This document shows positions 8,092-16,703 of a stretch of 64,000 nucleotides of DNA, in pieces. Position 1 is the first letter of the stretch. Every line of letters starts with the position of its first letter. The notes beneath the pieces were generated by a model. The model was given only the letters and a program-made list of their open reading frames with translations, did no database searches and was not told the origin of the DNA. Position numbers and translations under genes: made by a program. Source of the DNA: an uncultured Peptoniphilus sp. (GTDB lineage: Bacteria > Bacillota > Clostridia > Tissierellales > Peptoniphilaceae); NCBI RefSeq assembly GCF_946222045.1, contig NZ_CAMILN010000001.1, forward strand, positions 49,488 through 113,487. Direction: 5' to 3'.

Positions 8092-9381
8092 CTACATGAG
8101 CGTTCCAAAGAGTATTGATCCTATAACAAGTATTATTCCTCCACCAAGTCTTGATGAAAGTTGTGCATAAGAAATTAAGTCCATTCTGTCAGCTGCTCCA
8201 AGAACTGCCAAGTCACCAGATCCACCTCTGTTAGCCATACATAGGCCTGCTGTAACAGCAGAGTCAACAAAGAAGAAACCTACAAGGTGTCCAACAAGTC
8301 CTGAACCAATAACAGCACCAACAATAATTAAGAATGACATAACAACATTACCAAAAGTGATAGCATCTCTAAGTTCAATTAAGTCAGTTTCAACACCAAC
8401 ACCAACCATAATTAAGATTACAATGTTTTTTGTGAAGAAAGATTGAACTTCCTTTGCAGCTTGTCTAAGTGATCCTGGAACAAGTCCAAGTCCATTAGCA
8501 AGAGCAACAATAATAATCATAAAGGCAAATGGGTGAATTGGAACTGAAGGAACAAGTGGATCCCAAACCTTATCAGCTACAAGTCTACCTAATTGATAGA
8601 AAGTAAGACCCATTAAAATTGCTCCGGCGTAGTCCTTTAATTGTGTAGTAAACTTTTCTTCTTTTTGTTCAATTTCAGGAGCAGATCTCATAAGAGTTTT
8701 CTTATCTCCTGTAAGTCCTGGTTTACTGCTTCCAAGTTTATTTAAAATACCACCAGCAATAATAGCAAAGATATTAGCAATTGTAAGAATTGAAATAGCA
8801 AAGCCATAGTAGTTTGCAGCTGCATCTCCTGTAACCCTTTCATAAATTTGACTTAGAGGAACAGCACCTGCACCATTACCTCCACCCATTACAGGAAGAA
8901 CGTATTTTAAAATAGTGTTAGCTGGTGAAACTCCAAAGAAAAGTCCACCAATAATACCAAGAATGGCAGCACCTAAAACTCCACCAAGAATTGCTGGAAT
9001 ATATCCTGCAAAAGACTTGATCATTAGGTCTCTATTTAGTCCAAGAAGTGAACCAGAGATAAGCATAATGATGAAGAAGTTTAGTAGTCCCATTGGTTTT
9101 GAGTTAACAGATGAAATAAGTTCTACATATTCTTCTGGGATAACATTTAAATAAACTAAAACTGCTGAACCCAAGAAGGCAAGAACAAGTCCACCACCAA
9201 CATAAGTGTTCCAAATTGGAATTCTCTCACCAATTTCATATAAAATAATACCTATTGCGAACATCAGTGCAACTCCGCCCGCTAAATCCTTAGACAAAAC
9301 TCCCAAGTAAGTTGCTATAAAAACTATTATTGATAAAACCAATAACATTGGAAGATTAAGTCCAAAATATTTTTTCTTCAT
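8092..9381 (-). CDS. citS: Citrate:cation symporter, 2-hydroxycarboxylate transporter family
   Basis: A 429-residue integral membrane protein with about 11 membrane segments. The two family reentrant-loop signatures are present: VMGGGNGAGAVPLSQIYE (about residues 165-182) and ANRGGSGDLAVLGAADRMD (near the C-terminus). Known family members carry citrate or malate with Na+ or H+. Location as first gene of the citrate lyase operon makes citrate the likely substrate, though the cation and any citrate/acetate exchange are not decided by sequence. It has its own promoter and a 5' region of about 90 bases. Confidence 0.93.
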   Translation of the reverse strand: MKKKYFGLNLPMLLVLSIIVFIATYLGVLSKDLAGGVALMFAIGIILYEIGERIPIWNTYVGGGLVLAFLGSAVLVYLNVIPEEYVELISSVNSKPMGLLNFFIIMLISGSLLGLNRDLMIKSFAGYIPAILGGVLGAAILGIIGGLFFGVSPANTILKYVLPVMGGGNGAGAVPLSQIYERVTGDAAANYYGFAISILTIANIFAIIAGGILNKLGSSKPGLTGDKKTLMRSAPEIEQKEEKFTTQLKDYAGAILMGLTFYQLGRLVADKVWDPLVPSVPIHPFAFMIIIVALANGLGLVPGSLRQAAKEVQSFFTKNIVILIMVGVGVETDLIELRDAITFGNVVMSFLIIVGAVIGSGLVGHLVGFFFVDSAVTAGLCMANRGGSGDLAVLGAADRMDLISYAQLSSRLGGGIILVIGSILFGTLM

Positions 9382-9432
9382 AGAAAAAACCTCCTTTTTA
9401 ACTATAATACCCTAGAAAGGGCTTCTTATTCA

Positions 9433-9461
9433 AGATGCTAAAGGGCTGATTCTAGCAATCT
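9433..9461 (-). other. Hairpin in the citS leader
   Basis: AGA-T-TGCTA and TAGCA-TCT form an 8-bp stem with one bulged base and a 12-base loop in the presumed citS 5' untranslated region. No U run follows, so it is not a terminator. A role in mRNA stability or regulation is possible but unproven. Confidence 0.35.
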
Positions 9462-9476
9462 TAGGCATATATAAAA

Positions 9477-9491
9477 TTGTTATTATAACAA
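9477..9491. promoter_or_regulatory. Promoter and palindrome of the citS operon
   Basis: TG-T-TATAAT (9490-9482, minus strand) is a good extended -10. It lies inside a perfect palindrome, TTGTTAT-T-ATAACAA, so a repressor bound here would block transcription. This would start an RNA near 9475 for citS-citD-citE-citF. Confidence 0.55.
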
Positions 9492-9498
9492 ATTTAAT

Positions 9499-9556
9499 TT
9501 GTAACAAGACTTCTATCCAACTAATTAATTTGGTGCAAATAGGAAGTTTCTTACAA
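9499..9556. promoter_or_regulatory. Imperfect dyad upstream of the citS promoter
   Basis: TTGTAACAAGACTTCTAT (9499-9516) and ATAGGAAGTTTCTTACAA (9539-9556) form an imperfect inverted repeat centred about 40 bp upstream of the citS -10. Such an arrangement suits a dimeric activator or repressor of citrate use. No regulator gene lies in the cit locus, so the protein is unknown. Confidence 0.4.
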
Positions 9557-9574
9557 TTTTCTTAGTAATTTATT

Positions 9575-9612
9575 ACAAAAAAATAAGAGATCTATCAATA
9601 AAATCTCTTATT
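9575..9612 (-). terminator. Terminator of citG-citC-citX
   Basis: A perfect 10-bp stem AATAAGAGAT / ATCTCTTATT with an 11-base loop, followed by seven U in the leftward direction. It lies 28 bp after the citX stop and separates the two cit transcription units. Confidence 0.88.
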
Positions 9613-9640
9613 GAAAATTTGTAAAATTGTCATTATCTTT

Positions 9641-10177
9641 CTAAGACTTATGTGCCTGGTCTAAGTCTTCTCTAATAATCTCCCTAACCTTTTCTTCAAG
9701 TTCTCTTATATCGTGTCTTTCTTCCTTTATACAGGTCCTTGCTGTGTCGCCGCAAATTATGCACTTTCTCTCGGGAAGTCCCAAGGATGATCTTGAGATT
9801 TGTGAGAAGTCCTTGTCGTAGATATCAAGGTCTAAGAGCCTTCCTCCTATGGATGCTTCTTCTACTTCCATCATAAGTTTTTTTATTTCTCTTCCGTCGC
9901 CGTTTAGGACTCCTATATATTCCATGCCTGTGATTAAATTTTCGTAGTCTTCAAATAATATTTTTATTTTATTTTCTTCTAAAAGTTTTTTAATCTTTTC
10001 TATATATTTCTTGTGAAAGTCCACAGCTTCTTTAAAGTTTTTGTCTTCGCCAGGAATGTTTAACATAAAGGAAAGGACTGGCGCCTCATATTTTTCTGTA
10101 AGATCTTTTATCTTGTAGTATCTTTTTTCCTTGGCCTCGAGCATCCTGTTCATGGCAAGTATTTTAGAGTCTATCAT
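9641..10177 (-). CDS. citX: Holo-citrate lyase synthase (apo-ACP prosthetic-group transferase)
   Basis: A 178-residue enzyme that transfers the phosphoribosyl-dephospho-CoA group to CitD. The C-terminal family signature is visible: GRLLDLDIYD, ISRSSLGLPERKCIIC, and the following A-x-x-C and RHDIRELEEKV. The coding start at 10177 overlaps the end of citC by 14 bp. It is the last gene of the citGCX unit. Some bacteria fuse CitX to CitG; here they are separate. Confidence 0.92.
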   Translation of the reverse strand: MIDSKILAMNRMLEAKEKRYYKIKDLTEKYEAPVLSFMLNIPGEDKNFKEAVDFHKKYIEKIKKLLEENKIKILFEDYENLITGMEYIGVLNGDGREIKKLMMEVEEASIGGRLLDLDIYDKDFSQISRSSLGLPERKCIICGDTARTCIKEERHDIRELEEKVREIIREDLDQAHKS

Positions 10178-11156
10178 TTATTATCCTCTGTCCTTCTTCT
10201 GACTTTAGGGCCTTAACTGTGGCTTCTGGCAAAAATTTGTAGGCTTCTTCAAATTTTCTTTCTTTTAAAAGGGCCCTAACTTTTGAAGCAGAAATTATTT
10301 CATTATCCAAGCTTGTCCTTGGAATTTCAACTACTTCAACTCCATATTCTGGCAAAATTCTTTCCATGGTTTCGTTGTAATTTTTTGTCACCACGTCCTT
10401 GTCCTCGCTACCCACAAACCTCTTTTTAATATTTAAGGCCTTAGCAAAGTATCTGCCAAATATTTTTGTATCAAGCTCTGAATAGGCCTTTAAGATAGTT
10501 TTTTCGTCCTTATAAAAATATGTTGGGAAGGTGTTTTTTGAAATTATATAGTCATTACCTTTATGAACAATGACGTCTTCAAAATTTTCAACCTCTTCCT
10601 TTACAATCTTATACCTAAAGTCGTAAGGGAAGGTTGATCCATCTTCTTCAACCATAAAGATGTGCAAGAAATCAGTTTGCTTTCTCGCTTCGTTAATTAA
10701 ATAGAGATGACCCTTGGTCATTGGGTTGGCATTTATTACAATGCCACCAGACTCCCTATCATCTTCGATATTTTTTAATAGCTTGTGGAGTTCCTCTATC
10801 TTGTTGTCTAAGAGGGCAACATCTTCTGTCTCTTCAACTTGGGAAAAACCAAAGTCTGTAAAGATTTTAATGTTTTTTGGTTTTGAAAAGATAAATAGGT
10901 GCTTGTTGCCAAGTTCATATTGGTGGTCAAGTAGCCTTGTGATTATTGCGTTGGTTATTCCCATGCCTTGGTAGGCCGGGTCAATGGCAAAGCATTTTAA
11001 GACTCTTCCTGCACAAGACCCTGTTCCAACAATTTTTTCGCCATCAAAGGCAGCAAGAGTGTAGTCCACGTCTCTCTCATAGTTTATATCAAAGTCTTCC
11101 AAGAATTTTTCAATATTCTTTTTTTCAAATTTCATAACTTGTCTGTAATCAATCAA
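10164..11156 (-). CDS. citC: [Citrate lyase] ligase (acetate:SH-citrate lyase ligase)
   Basis: A 330-residue enzyme that uses ATP to acetylate the prosthetic group of CitD and so activates citrate lyase. Residues 1 to about 130 are a GNAT-like domain (VGTGSCAGRVLKCFAIDPAYQ). The rest is a nucleotidyltransferase domain with INANPMTKGHLYLINEA, the H-x-G-H-type nucleotide site, and the C-terminal ISASKVRALL. The start overlaps citG by 8 bp. The length is typical of the family. Confidence 0.95.
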   Translation of the reverse strand: MIDYRQVMKFEKKNIEKFLEDFDINYERDVDYTLAAFDGEKIVGTGSCAGRVLKCFAIDPAYQGMGITNAIITRLLDHQYELGNKHLFIFSKPKNIKIFTDFGFSQVEETEDVALLDNKIEELHKLLKNIEDDRESGGIVINANPMTKGHLYLINEARKQTDFLHIFMVEEDGSTFPYDFRYKIVKEEVENFEDVIVHKGNDYIISKNTFPTYFYKDEKTILKAYSELDTKIFGRYFAKALNIKKRFVGSEDKDVVTKNYNETMERILPEYGVEVVEIPRTSLDNEIISASKVRALLKERKFEEAYKFLPEATVKALKSEEGQRIINDRL

Positions 11157-11973
11157 TGTTAGCCTCCAAGAGATAGAAATACAAGGTTAAAATCAAAAAA
11201 TCGGCACAGCCTCCGGGACTTAGGTTCCTTCTCTTGTATTCTTCATTTATTTTTTGGATTTCTCTCATTCCATTTTCTTTTTCGTACAATTTGTTTTCAA
11301 GGACATAGGTTGAAGTTTCCTTTAAAAATTCTAGACCTTCAAGTCCTCCTCTTTTGATTATGTTTGAATCCTCGATAAAAGACATGAAATAAAATAGGGT
11401 GCCAGTTAGGGCGTAGTCAAAGTTTGTTTCTTTCTCAGCTTCCTTTAAGAAGTCAAGTCCCATAAGGGCCTTCTTAAATCCTTCTTCGGCCTCTTCTCTT
11501 ATCCCCTTTAGTCCGTATTTTTTGTAATTTTTTTCTCCATGAGTCTCGGCCTTTTCTGTTTTTAGTTCTTCACTTATGCCACGATTTAGGTAAGCCACCC
11601 TATCAATTATTTTTTCAAAAGAAAAATTTTCTCCCCTAATTTCTATTGCAGTTCCATAGACCATTAGTCCAAGAGAAAAAATAATTCCCTTGTGGGTATT
11701 AACTCCACCTGTTGCTTCTCTCATCTTGTCTTCATAGAACTTTCCATATTCTCTTAGTTCTAAGAAGTCTTCTCCCTTGGATTTTTCTCCAAGTTCGTAG
11801 GAAATTTTGAAGTAGTCGTAGAGGACTAGGGATGATCTTAAAAAGTCCATGTAGTCCATGTCGTCGTGGGCGCCCACATCTATTAGGCTAACAAGTCCTG
11901 GCTTGGGACTCAAAGAAACTTCATAGATAAGAGCATAAGTTGCAAGTCTTGCGATTTTATCTGAATTTAACAT
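11149..11973 (-). CDS. citG: Triphosphoribosyl-dephospho-CoA synthase
   Basis: A 274-residue enzyme that makes the prosthetic-group precursor from ATP and dephospho-CoA. Conserved blocks include EVSLSPKPGLVSLIDVGAHD near residue 18, GVNTHKGIIFSLGLM, and the C-terminal NLSPGGCADFLILTLYF. It is the first gene of the citG-citC-citX unit. The start ATG has GGCGGAGGGA just upstream. A TATAAT at 11994-11989 lies very close to the ATG, so the true promoter may be farther upstream. Confidence 0.94.
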   Translation of the reverse strand: MLNSDKIARLATYALIYEVSLSPKPGLVSLIDVGAHDDMDYMDFLRSSLVLYDYFKISYELGEKSKGEDFLELREYGKFYEDKMREATGGVNTHKGIIFSLGLMVYGTAIEIRGENFSFEKIIDRVAYLNRGISEELKTEKAETHGEKNYKKYGLKGIREEAEEGFKKALMGLDFLKEAEKETNFDYALTGTLFYFMSFIEDSNIIKRGGLEGLEFLKETSTYVLENKLYEKENGMREIQKINEEYKRRNLSPGGCADFLILTLYFYLLEANID

Positions 11974-12079
11974 AATCCCTCCGCCTTAATTATAATAAAT
12001 AAAAAAAAATTCATCTACTTTTTTATTTTTGTGTGAGGGACTTCATATTTTTGTCGCCTGTCTTTCCAAATTTAATATT

Positions 12080-12102
12080 AAAAAAGAGAGGTCAAGCCTC
12101 TC
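12080..12102 (-). terminator. Terminator after ilvA
   Basis: Stem GAGAGG / CCTCTC with a 5-base loop, followed in the leftward direction by a run of U. It lies about 70 bp past the threonine dehydratase gene and upstream of citG. Confidence 0.78.
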
Positions 12103-12169
12103 AATTTTTCTTAATTTTAAATTGTATAATTCTTTTAAATTAATTTTAAAGTTACAATCCTAAACCCCT

Positions 12170-13387
12170 TTAAAATTGGGCGTCATTATATCTTGCCTTA
12201 TAGATATAGGAATTTTGGTTTAGGGATGTTAGGATTTCATCCTGATGGTTCTTATCCTTGGTATCAATAACTACGCTGACAATCATGGAATCAATTGTGT
12301 CGCCAACTAGGTCGATGTTTTGATTAATCTTTACTATGTTTGCCCCTTGCTTTTCAAGAAGTGCTGACATATTGGAGATTTGTCCAGGTTGGTCATCTAA
12401 TTTTATCCTAAGTTCCATTCTCCTGTTAGTCTTGTAGAGTCCCTTTTCTATAACTTTTGAAACTCTTGTGACGTCTATGTTGCCACCAGAAAGAATGCAG
12501 CAAACCTTCTTGCCCCTGTAGTTGAATTTCTTATACATAAGGGCTGCAACTGTAGATGCCGCTGCTCCTTCTGTGATGATTTTGTTGTCCTCAAGAAGGG
12601 TTAAGATCGCAGAAGAAATTTCTCCCTCAGTTACAAGAACTATGTCGTCCACATATTCCTTCACCATTTCATATGTAATCTCCCCTGGAGTTTTAACTGC
12701 AATTCCATCGGCAATTGTAGACCCACCTGTCACTGTTAGACGCTTGCCTTCTCTCACTGACTCATACATTGATGGAGAAATCTTTGTTTGGACTCCAATT
12801 ATTTTTATGTCTGGATTTATAGACTTGGCTGCAAGGGCAACACCAGATATTAGTCCACCGCCCCCTATTGGCACAACTATTATGTCAAGGTCAGGAAGCT
12901 CTTCTAGGATTTCTAGTCCTACTGTTCCTTGGCCTGCAATAATTTTTTCATCGTCAAAGGGTGCAATGAAGGTGTAGCCTTCTTCTTCAGCTAATTTTTT
13001 GGCATAGGCTGCTGCGTCATCAAAGGAGTCTTTCACTAGTTCAACTTCAGCCCCATAGTTTCTTGTGGCCTTGACCTTAGAAAGAGGTGCGTGATAAGGC
13101 ATGCAGATAACAGACTTTATCCCCCTCTCACTTGCTGACTTGGCAACACCTTGGGCGTGGTTGCCTGCTGAACAAGCCACAACTCCCCTCTCTGCTTCCT
13201 CATCTGATAGAGTTGCAATTTTGTTGTAGGCTCCCCTTAGTTTAAAAGATCCTGTATCTTGTAAGACTTCAACCTTTAGGTAGATGTCTTCTCCAAGGTT
13301 TGGTGCATAAACTACAGGAGTTTCTTTTATGTGACCCTTTAGCCTTTCTCTGGCTTCATAAACTTCCTTCACGTCCATTTTACTCAC
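12170..13387 (-). CDS. ilvA: Threonine ammonia-lyase with C-terminal ACT domain
   Basis: A 405-residue PLP enzyme that deaminates threonine (and serine) to 2-oxobutyrate. The PLP lysine is K49 in GSFKLRGAYNK. The phosphate-binding glycine loop PIGGGGLISG is near residue 170. A single ACT domain (about residues 325-400, starting MELRIKLDDQPGQIS) gives the 405-residue architecture common in clostridia, which is closer to the TdcB-with-ACT type than to E. coli IlvA. It overlaps the DUF951 gene by 8 bp. It could serve isoleucine synthesis or threonine fermentation; no other isoleucine genes are here. Confidence 0.93.
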   Translation of the reverse strand: MSKMDVKEVYEARERLKGHIKETPVVYAPNLGEDIYLKVEVLQDTGSFKLRGAYNKIATLSDEEAERGVVACSAGNHAQGVAKSASERGIKSVICMPYHAPLSKVKATRNYGAEVELVKDSFDDAAAYAKKLAEEEGYTFIAPFDDEKIIAGQGTVGLEILEELPDLDIIVVPIGGGGLISGVALAAKSINPDIKIIGVQTKISPSMYESVREGKRLTVTGGSTIADGIAVKTPGEITYEMVKEYVDDIVLVTEGEISSAILTLLEDNKIITEGAAASTVAALMYKKFNYRGKKVCCILSGGNIDVTRVSKVIEKGLYKTNRRMELRIKLDDQPGQISNMSALLEKQGANIVKINQNIDLVGDTIDSMIVSVVIDTKDKNHQDEILTSLNQNSYIYKARYNDAQF

Positions 13388-13604
13388 CTTCTTTTTTATG
13401 ATGGACGATACTTACAAATTTATCTCCTTCTAAAATTTTTCTAACTCTCTTTTCAAAATCCATACGGCTCATCCAAACTACCCTGTCGCAGCCCAGGCAT
13501 TTTAATTTCATATCTGCACCCTTTCTTGCGATTTCCCACTTGTTTTCACCACATGGATGTCCCTTCTTTAGGGTAACTATATCGCCTAACTCATAGTAAA
13601 GCAT
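13380..13604 (-). CDS. DUF951 family small protein
   Basis: A 74-residue protein with the DUF951 pattern: YELGDIVTLKKGHPCGENKWE, then KLKCLGCDRVVWMSR and a basic end. Three Cys (one in HPCG, two in CLGC) could bind metal; I infer this. The ATG at 13604 sits 9 bases after AAGGAG, while the ATG two codons earlier is too close to it. It overlaps mscS upstream and ilvA downstream. In Firmicutes this family commonly follows MscS genes. Function is unknown. Confidence 0.88.
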   Translation of the reverse strand: MLYYELGDIVTLKKGHPCGENKWEIARKGADMKLKCLGCDRVVWMSRMDFEKRVRKILEGDKFVSIVHHKKEGE

Positions 13605-14469
13605 TATCATCTTCTCCTTTTATAAATTTATTCCTAATCATTGGAGATTTTATACCTTCTCTTTGCATTATTTTTATAATCTCGGACCTAAGGGCATACT
13701 CAAGGTCATATTGTTGTCCCTGTCTTGTGTAATATACAAGAGTCATCTTGTAGGCATCCTTCCCATTTTCAGTAACTCCCCAAAAGTTTGGTCCCATGAC
13801 CATGTCCTCGTGGTCTCTATACTTTTCTATTCCTTTTTTAATTTTTTCTTCTACAAAATCTGGGTCACAAGAATTATCTAGGTAAAATTCAATTTTTGTC
13901 CTTATATTTGCCCTTTCTTTGTTTGAAATAATTGAAATGTTGCTGTTAGGAATGACGTGAAGAATCTTGTCAAAGTCACGGATTTTTGTGACCCTAAGCC
14001 CAAGGTCTTCCACAACTCCTTCGATATCACCAATTTCAATTAAGTCCCCAACAGAATATTGGTCTTCAAAAATTATAAAAAATCCATTGATAAAGTCCTT
14101 AACAAGACTTTGGGCACCAACACCTATTGCCAGTGAGAACACACCTAGAGTTGCTATAATTGGTGCAATAGAAATATTAAAGACACTCATAATTATTGTG
14201 ATTCCAATAAATATTAGGATTACCTTAATGATACGTCTAATTAAATTTGTAACTGTAACTATCCTGTTGTAGGATCCCTTTTCCTTTATCTTATCTGAAT
14301 TCAGTTGCCTTCCTATAAAGGAATCTATTAACTTTAAAATTATAAAAGTTCCTACAATTATAATGGCAACCACAAGTAGCCTTTCCCAAGACTCTAGTCC
14401 ACCGAAGGTTGATCTCAGGGCCTGGTCTGCCTCACTTGCAACAGCGTCTGTATTTTTTTCTATGTTCAC
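13591..14469 (-). CDS. mscS: Small-conductance mechanosensitive channel, MscS family
   Basis: A 292-residue channel that opens under membrane tension to release solutes. Three membrane segments (about 30-50, 75-95 and 105-125) are followed by the pore-helix region APIIATLGVFSLAIGVGAQSL and the beta domain (EDQYSVGDLIEIGDIEGVVE). The start is a GTG at 14469, 3 bp after the preceding stop, with AAAGAGGTG upstream. It belongs to the operon 14472-15551, mscS, DUF951, ilvA. Confidence 0.93.
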   Translation of the reverse strand: MNIEKNTDAVASEADQALRSTFGGLESWERLLVVAIIIVGTFIILKLIDSFIGRQLNSDKIKEKGSYNRIVTVTNLIRRIIKVILIFIGITIIMSVFNISIAPIIATLGVFSLAIGVGAQSLVKDFINGFFIIFEDQYSVGDLIEIGDIEGVVEDLGLRVTKIRDFDKILHVIPNSNISIISNKERANIRTKIEFYLDNSCDPDFVEEKIKKGIEKYRDHEDMVMGPNFWGVTENGKDAYKMTLVYYTRQGQQYDLEYALRSEIIKIMQREGIKSPMIRNKFIKGEDDNALL

Positions 14470-14471
14470 TT

Positions 14472-15551
14472 TTACACCTCTTTATAAGTTGTTTCAATTT
14501 TATTGTCATCTTCTCTTCCTGTATTTGTATTTACAACGGAGTAAAGACTTAGGTCCCCATTTCTCAAGGCCCCAATCAAAAGTCCGTTAATTTTAATTTT
14601 ATCTAGGGAGTAGCCTAACCTTGTGTAAAACTCTCCAGAATTTCCAATTTCTCCACCAACATCACTTGGTCCATAGACATAAATTGATCCAGAAATATTT
14701 TCCATCTTGTCCACATTGGCTGCAATTATTTTTTTCTTGCCTGCTTTTAGGATGTAATTATATTCTGTTATGATTCCTGAGTGAAGGAGGTAGGTCTTCT
14801 TGCCTTCCACCAGGATGTCAGAAATATTTGGGACCCTATCTTCATATATTGTGCCAGAATTCATAAACCTATAAATTGTCTTGTCTGTAAGGGCCAAGAC
14901 TGACCTCTTGTCCTTCTTTAGATACATGACAATTTCGTGGCTTAGGCTTTTAGAAGTTTTCTCTCCCTTGTTTAGATTATAAACAAGAGAAGTATAACCA
15001 CTTGTCTCATTTTTTATTTCTGCAACAGAAAGATTTTTATCATCAACTACATCGTGAGTCAAAATTTGATTACCTGTCCTGTAAATCTCTGTAAGGGTTG
15101 AATCATTGCCCATTAAATATAAAATTTCATTTTTCTCATCAACGACGTGAAAAATTATATTTGCATTTTCATAAGTGATGTTAAATATATTTCCCTTTAC
15201 ATCTGTGGTTGAGAGAAGCTCGCCCATCTCTGAATACATGTGAACCTTGCCAAGGTCTTTTTCATACAAGAAGGCGTAGTTATTGGCGAAGAAAGCCTCG
15301 ATGTTTTCATCTTCCCTTTGAATCTTCTTCACAATGTTCCCTTCCCTGTCTGTTATATACAAAACTGGATCAGCCCACAAAAATACAGACTTAGATGCAA
15401 GGCTAAAGTCCTCAATAGGTTCATTAACACTTACTCCCTTAAGTCTTACTATGGTCCTGTCTTTAGAAAAGTTTTTATGGTTAAAATATATAAATCCTAA
15501 AAATATAAGTAATAAAACTAAAATTATTGCGTGATTTTTTTTAATTTTCAA
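14472..15551 (-). CDS. Membrane-anchored protein with beta-propeller-like repeats, unknown function
   Basis: A 359-residue protein with a single N-terminal membrane anchor (ILVLLLIFLGFIYF, about residues 10-23) and a long extracytoplasmic part. That part has recurring short beta blocks (ITDREGNIVKKI, MYSEMGELLS, YLMGNDSTLTEIYRT, YRFMNSGTIYED), which suggests a beta-propeller; this is inference. It resembles the DUF5711-type proteins of clostridia in layout. It is first in an operon with mscS (3 bp apart), DUF951 and ilvA. No catalytic motif was seen. Confidence 0.65.
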   Translation of the reverse strand: MKIKKNHAIILVLLLIFLGFIYFNHKNFSKDRTIVRLKGVSVNEPIEDFSLASKSVFLWADPVLYITDREGNIVKKIQREDENIEAFFANNYAFLYEKDLGKVHMYSEMGELLSTTDVKGNIFNITYENANIIFHVVDEKNEILYLMGNDSTLTEIYRTGNQILTHDVVDDKNLSVAEIKNETSGYTSLVYNLNKGEKTSKSLSHEIVMYLKKDKRSVLALTDKTIYRFMNSGTIYEDRVPNISDILVEGKKTYLLHSGIITEYNYILKAGKKKIIAANVDKMENISGSIYVYGPSDVGGEIGNSGEFYTRLGYSLDKIKINGLLIGALRNGDLSLYSVVNTNTGREDDNKIETTYKEV

Positions 15552-15610
15552 AATACCACTCCCGATTTAATTATAACATTTATACTTTTAATTTTGCATT
15601 GAAATGGCAT

Positions 15611-15637
15611 AAAAAAAGGAGGGCTCACGCCCCCTTT
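15611..15637 (-). terminator. Terminator of the EamA transporter gene
   Basis: AAAGG-GGGC and GCCC-T-CCTTT pair with one bulged base, followed by seven U. The stop codon of the gene (15627-15625) lies in the loop of the hairpin. Confidence 0.8.
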
Positions 15638-16542
15638 TGAGTTTGTTTTTTGTTTAAGATAATTGCCCCCAAGAGGACAAAGATAAGTCCCAAGACAATA
15701 TTTATTGTCAGGTCTTCGCCAAGGACCAAGATGGATAAAATTGTCCCAAAGACTGGAATAAATAATTTGTAAATACCAAACTCACTTGCACTGTGGTTTT
15801 GAAGGACAAAGGTCCAAGTTGTGAAAGCTGTTGCCGATATAAAGGCACCATAAGACAACATTAAGAATAAAACGAAGTCGTAGTTTACAGCAGAAGTCTT
15901 TGTAAGCGCCCCAATAATTATAAGTGGCAGGGCCCCAAGGGAAAATTGCGAACCAGTGAGAAGAAATCCATTTAAATTCCTTCCGTACTTTCTTATTAGG
16001 ACGCTGGAAAGGGCATTAACAGTTTGGGCAATTAAGACAAAACCTTCGCCAGTAAACTTAAAGTGGAAGCTTCCCTGTGAGTTTAAATTTGTTATAAGTA
16101 AGCCAGTTGAACCAACAAGTAGGGCTAGGACCTTCCTCATAGTAAGTTTCTCATCACTAATTAAGAGAACGGAAAATAAAACTGTGATAAAAGCATTTGA
16201 CGATTGTATAACTGCAGTAAGTGACCCCAAGGTGTTGGAGAGTCCAATATAGTAAAAACCATACTGCAAACAGGTCTGCAACAAACCAATGATTAAAATA
16301 AATTTAAAATTTACATTCTCCCTCTTTACTTCTTCCTTGTTGAAGAGAAAAAAGTATATGAAGGTCAAAAGTCCTCCCATGAAAAATCTTATGCCAGCAA
16401 TATAAATTTTTCCACCAGGGTCGTCTGGCATGATATTGGCGTGGATGTAAGTCAGTTTAATAAGGGGAATGGCAGATCCCCAAAGTAACATTGCTAAAAG
16501 CGAAAAGACTATTGCCCATTTCTTTTCTTTTATAAGTTTCAT
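15625..16542 (-). CDS. EamA/DMT-family drug/metabolite transporter
   Basis: A 305-residue membrane protein with ten predicted membrane segments in two EamA halves, typical of the drug/metabolite transporter superfamily. LLWGSAIPLIKLTY near the start and the end of the second half (FGTILSILVLGEDLTINIVLG) match the family. The start is the ATG at 16542, which follows GGAGGGAG; a TTG 12 bp upstream overlaps that site. Substrate cannot be told. It stands alone between two terminators. Confidence 0.88.
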   Translation of the reverse strand: MKLIKEKKWAIVFSLLAMLLWGSAIPLIKLTYIHANIMPDDPGGKIYIAGIRFFMGGLLTFIYFFLFNKEEVKRENVNFKFILIIGLLQTCLQYGFYYIGLSNTLGSLTAVIQSSNAFITVLFSVLLISDEKLTMRKVLALLVGSTGLLITNLNSQGSFHFKFTGEGFVLIAQTVNALSSVLIRKYGRNLNGFLLTGSQFSLGALPLIIIGALTKTSAVNYDFVLFLMLSYGAFISATAFTTWTFVLQNHSASEFGIYKLFIPVFGTILSILVLGEDLTINIVLGLIFVLLGAIILNKKQTQKGA

Positions 16543-16669
16543 TTCTCCCTCCAATCTAGTTAGTTTTATATTTTATAAAAATAAATCTTCAATGTTTCGT
16601 AATCATAAAAAATATTGTAAGTCACTAATAATTTTATAAACTCAAATCAAAAGCTTAAAATTTTATATT

Positions 16670-16690
16670 AAAAAAGGAGGTCGCCCTCCT
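16670..16690 (-). terminator. Terminator of tkt
   Basis: Stem AGGAGG / CCTCCT with a TCGC loop, followed by a run of U in the leftward direction, just after the transketolase stop. Confidence 0.8.
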
Positions 16691-16703
16691 CTTCTATATT
16701 TTA

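Noticed and set aside
9433..9461. Riboswitch or attenuator in the citS leader
   Set aside because: One bulged hairpin without an alternative fold or U run does not support a riboswitch; kept only as a hairpin.
16560..16660. Third array of the 18-bp repeat upstream of the EamA gene
   Set aside because: Core-like elements occur but the spacing (about 16 and 13 bp) is irregular.
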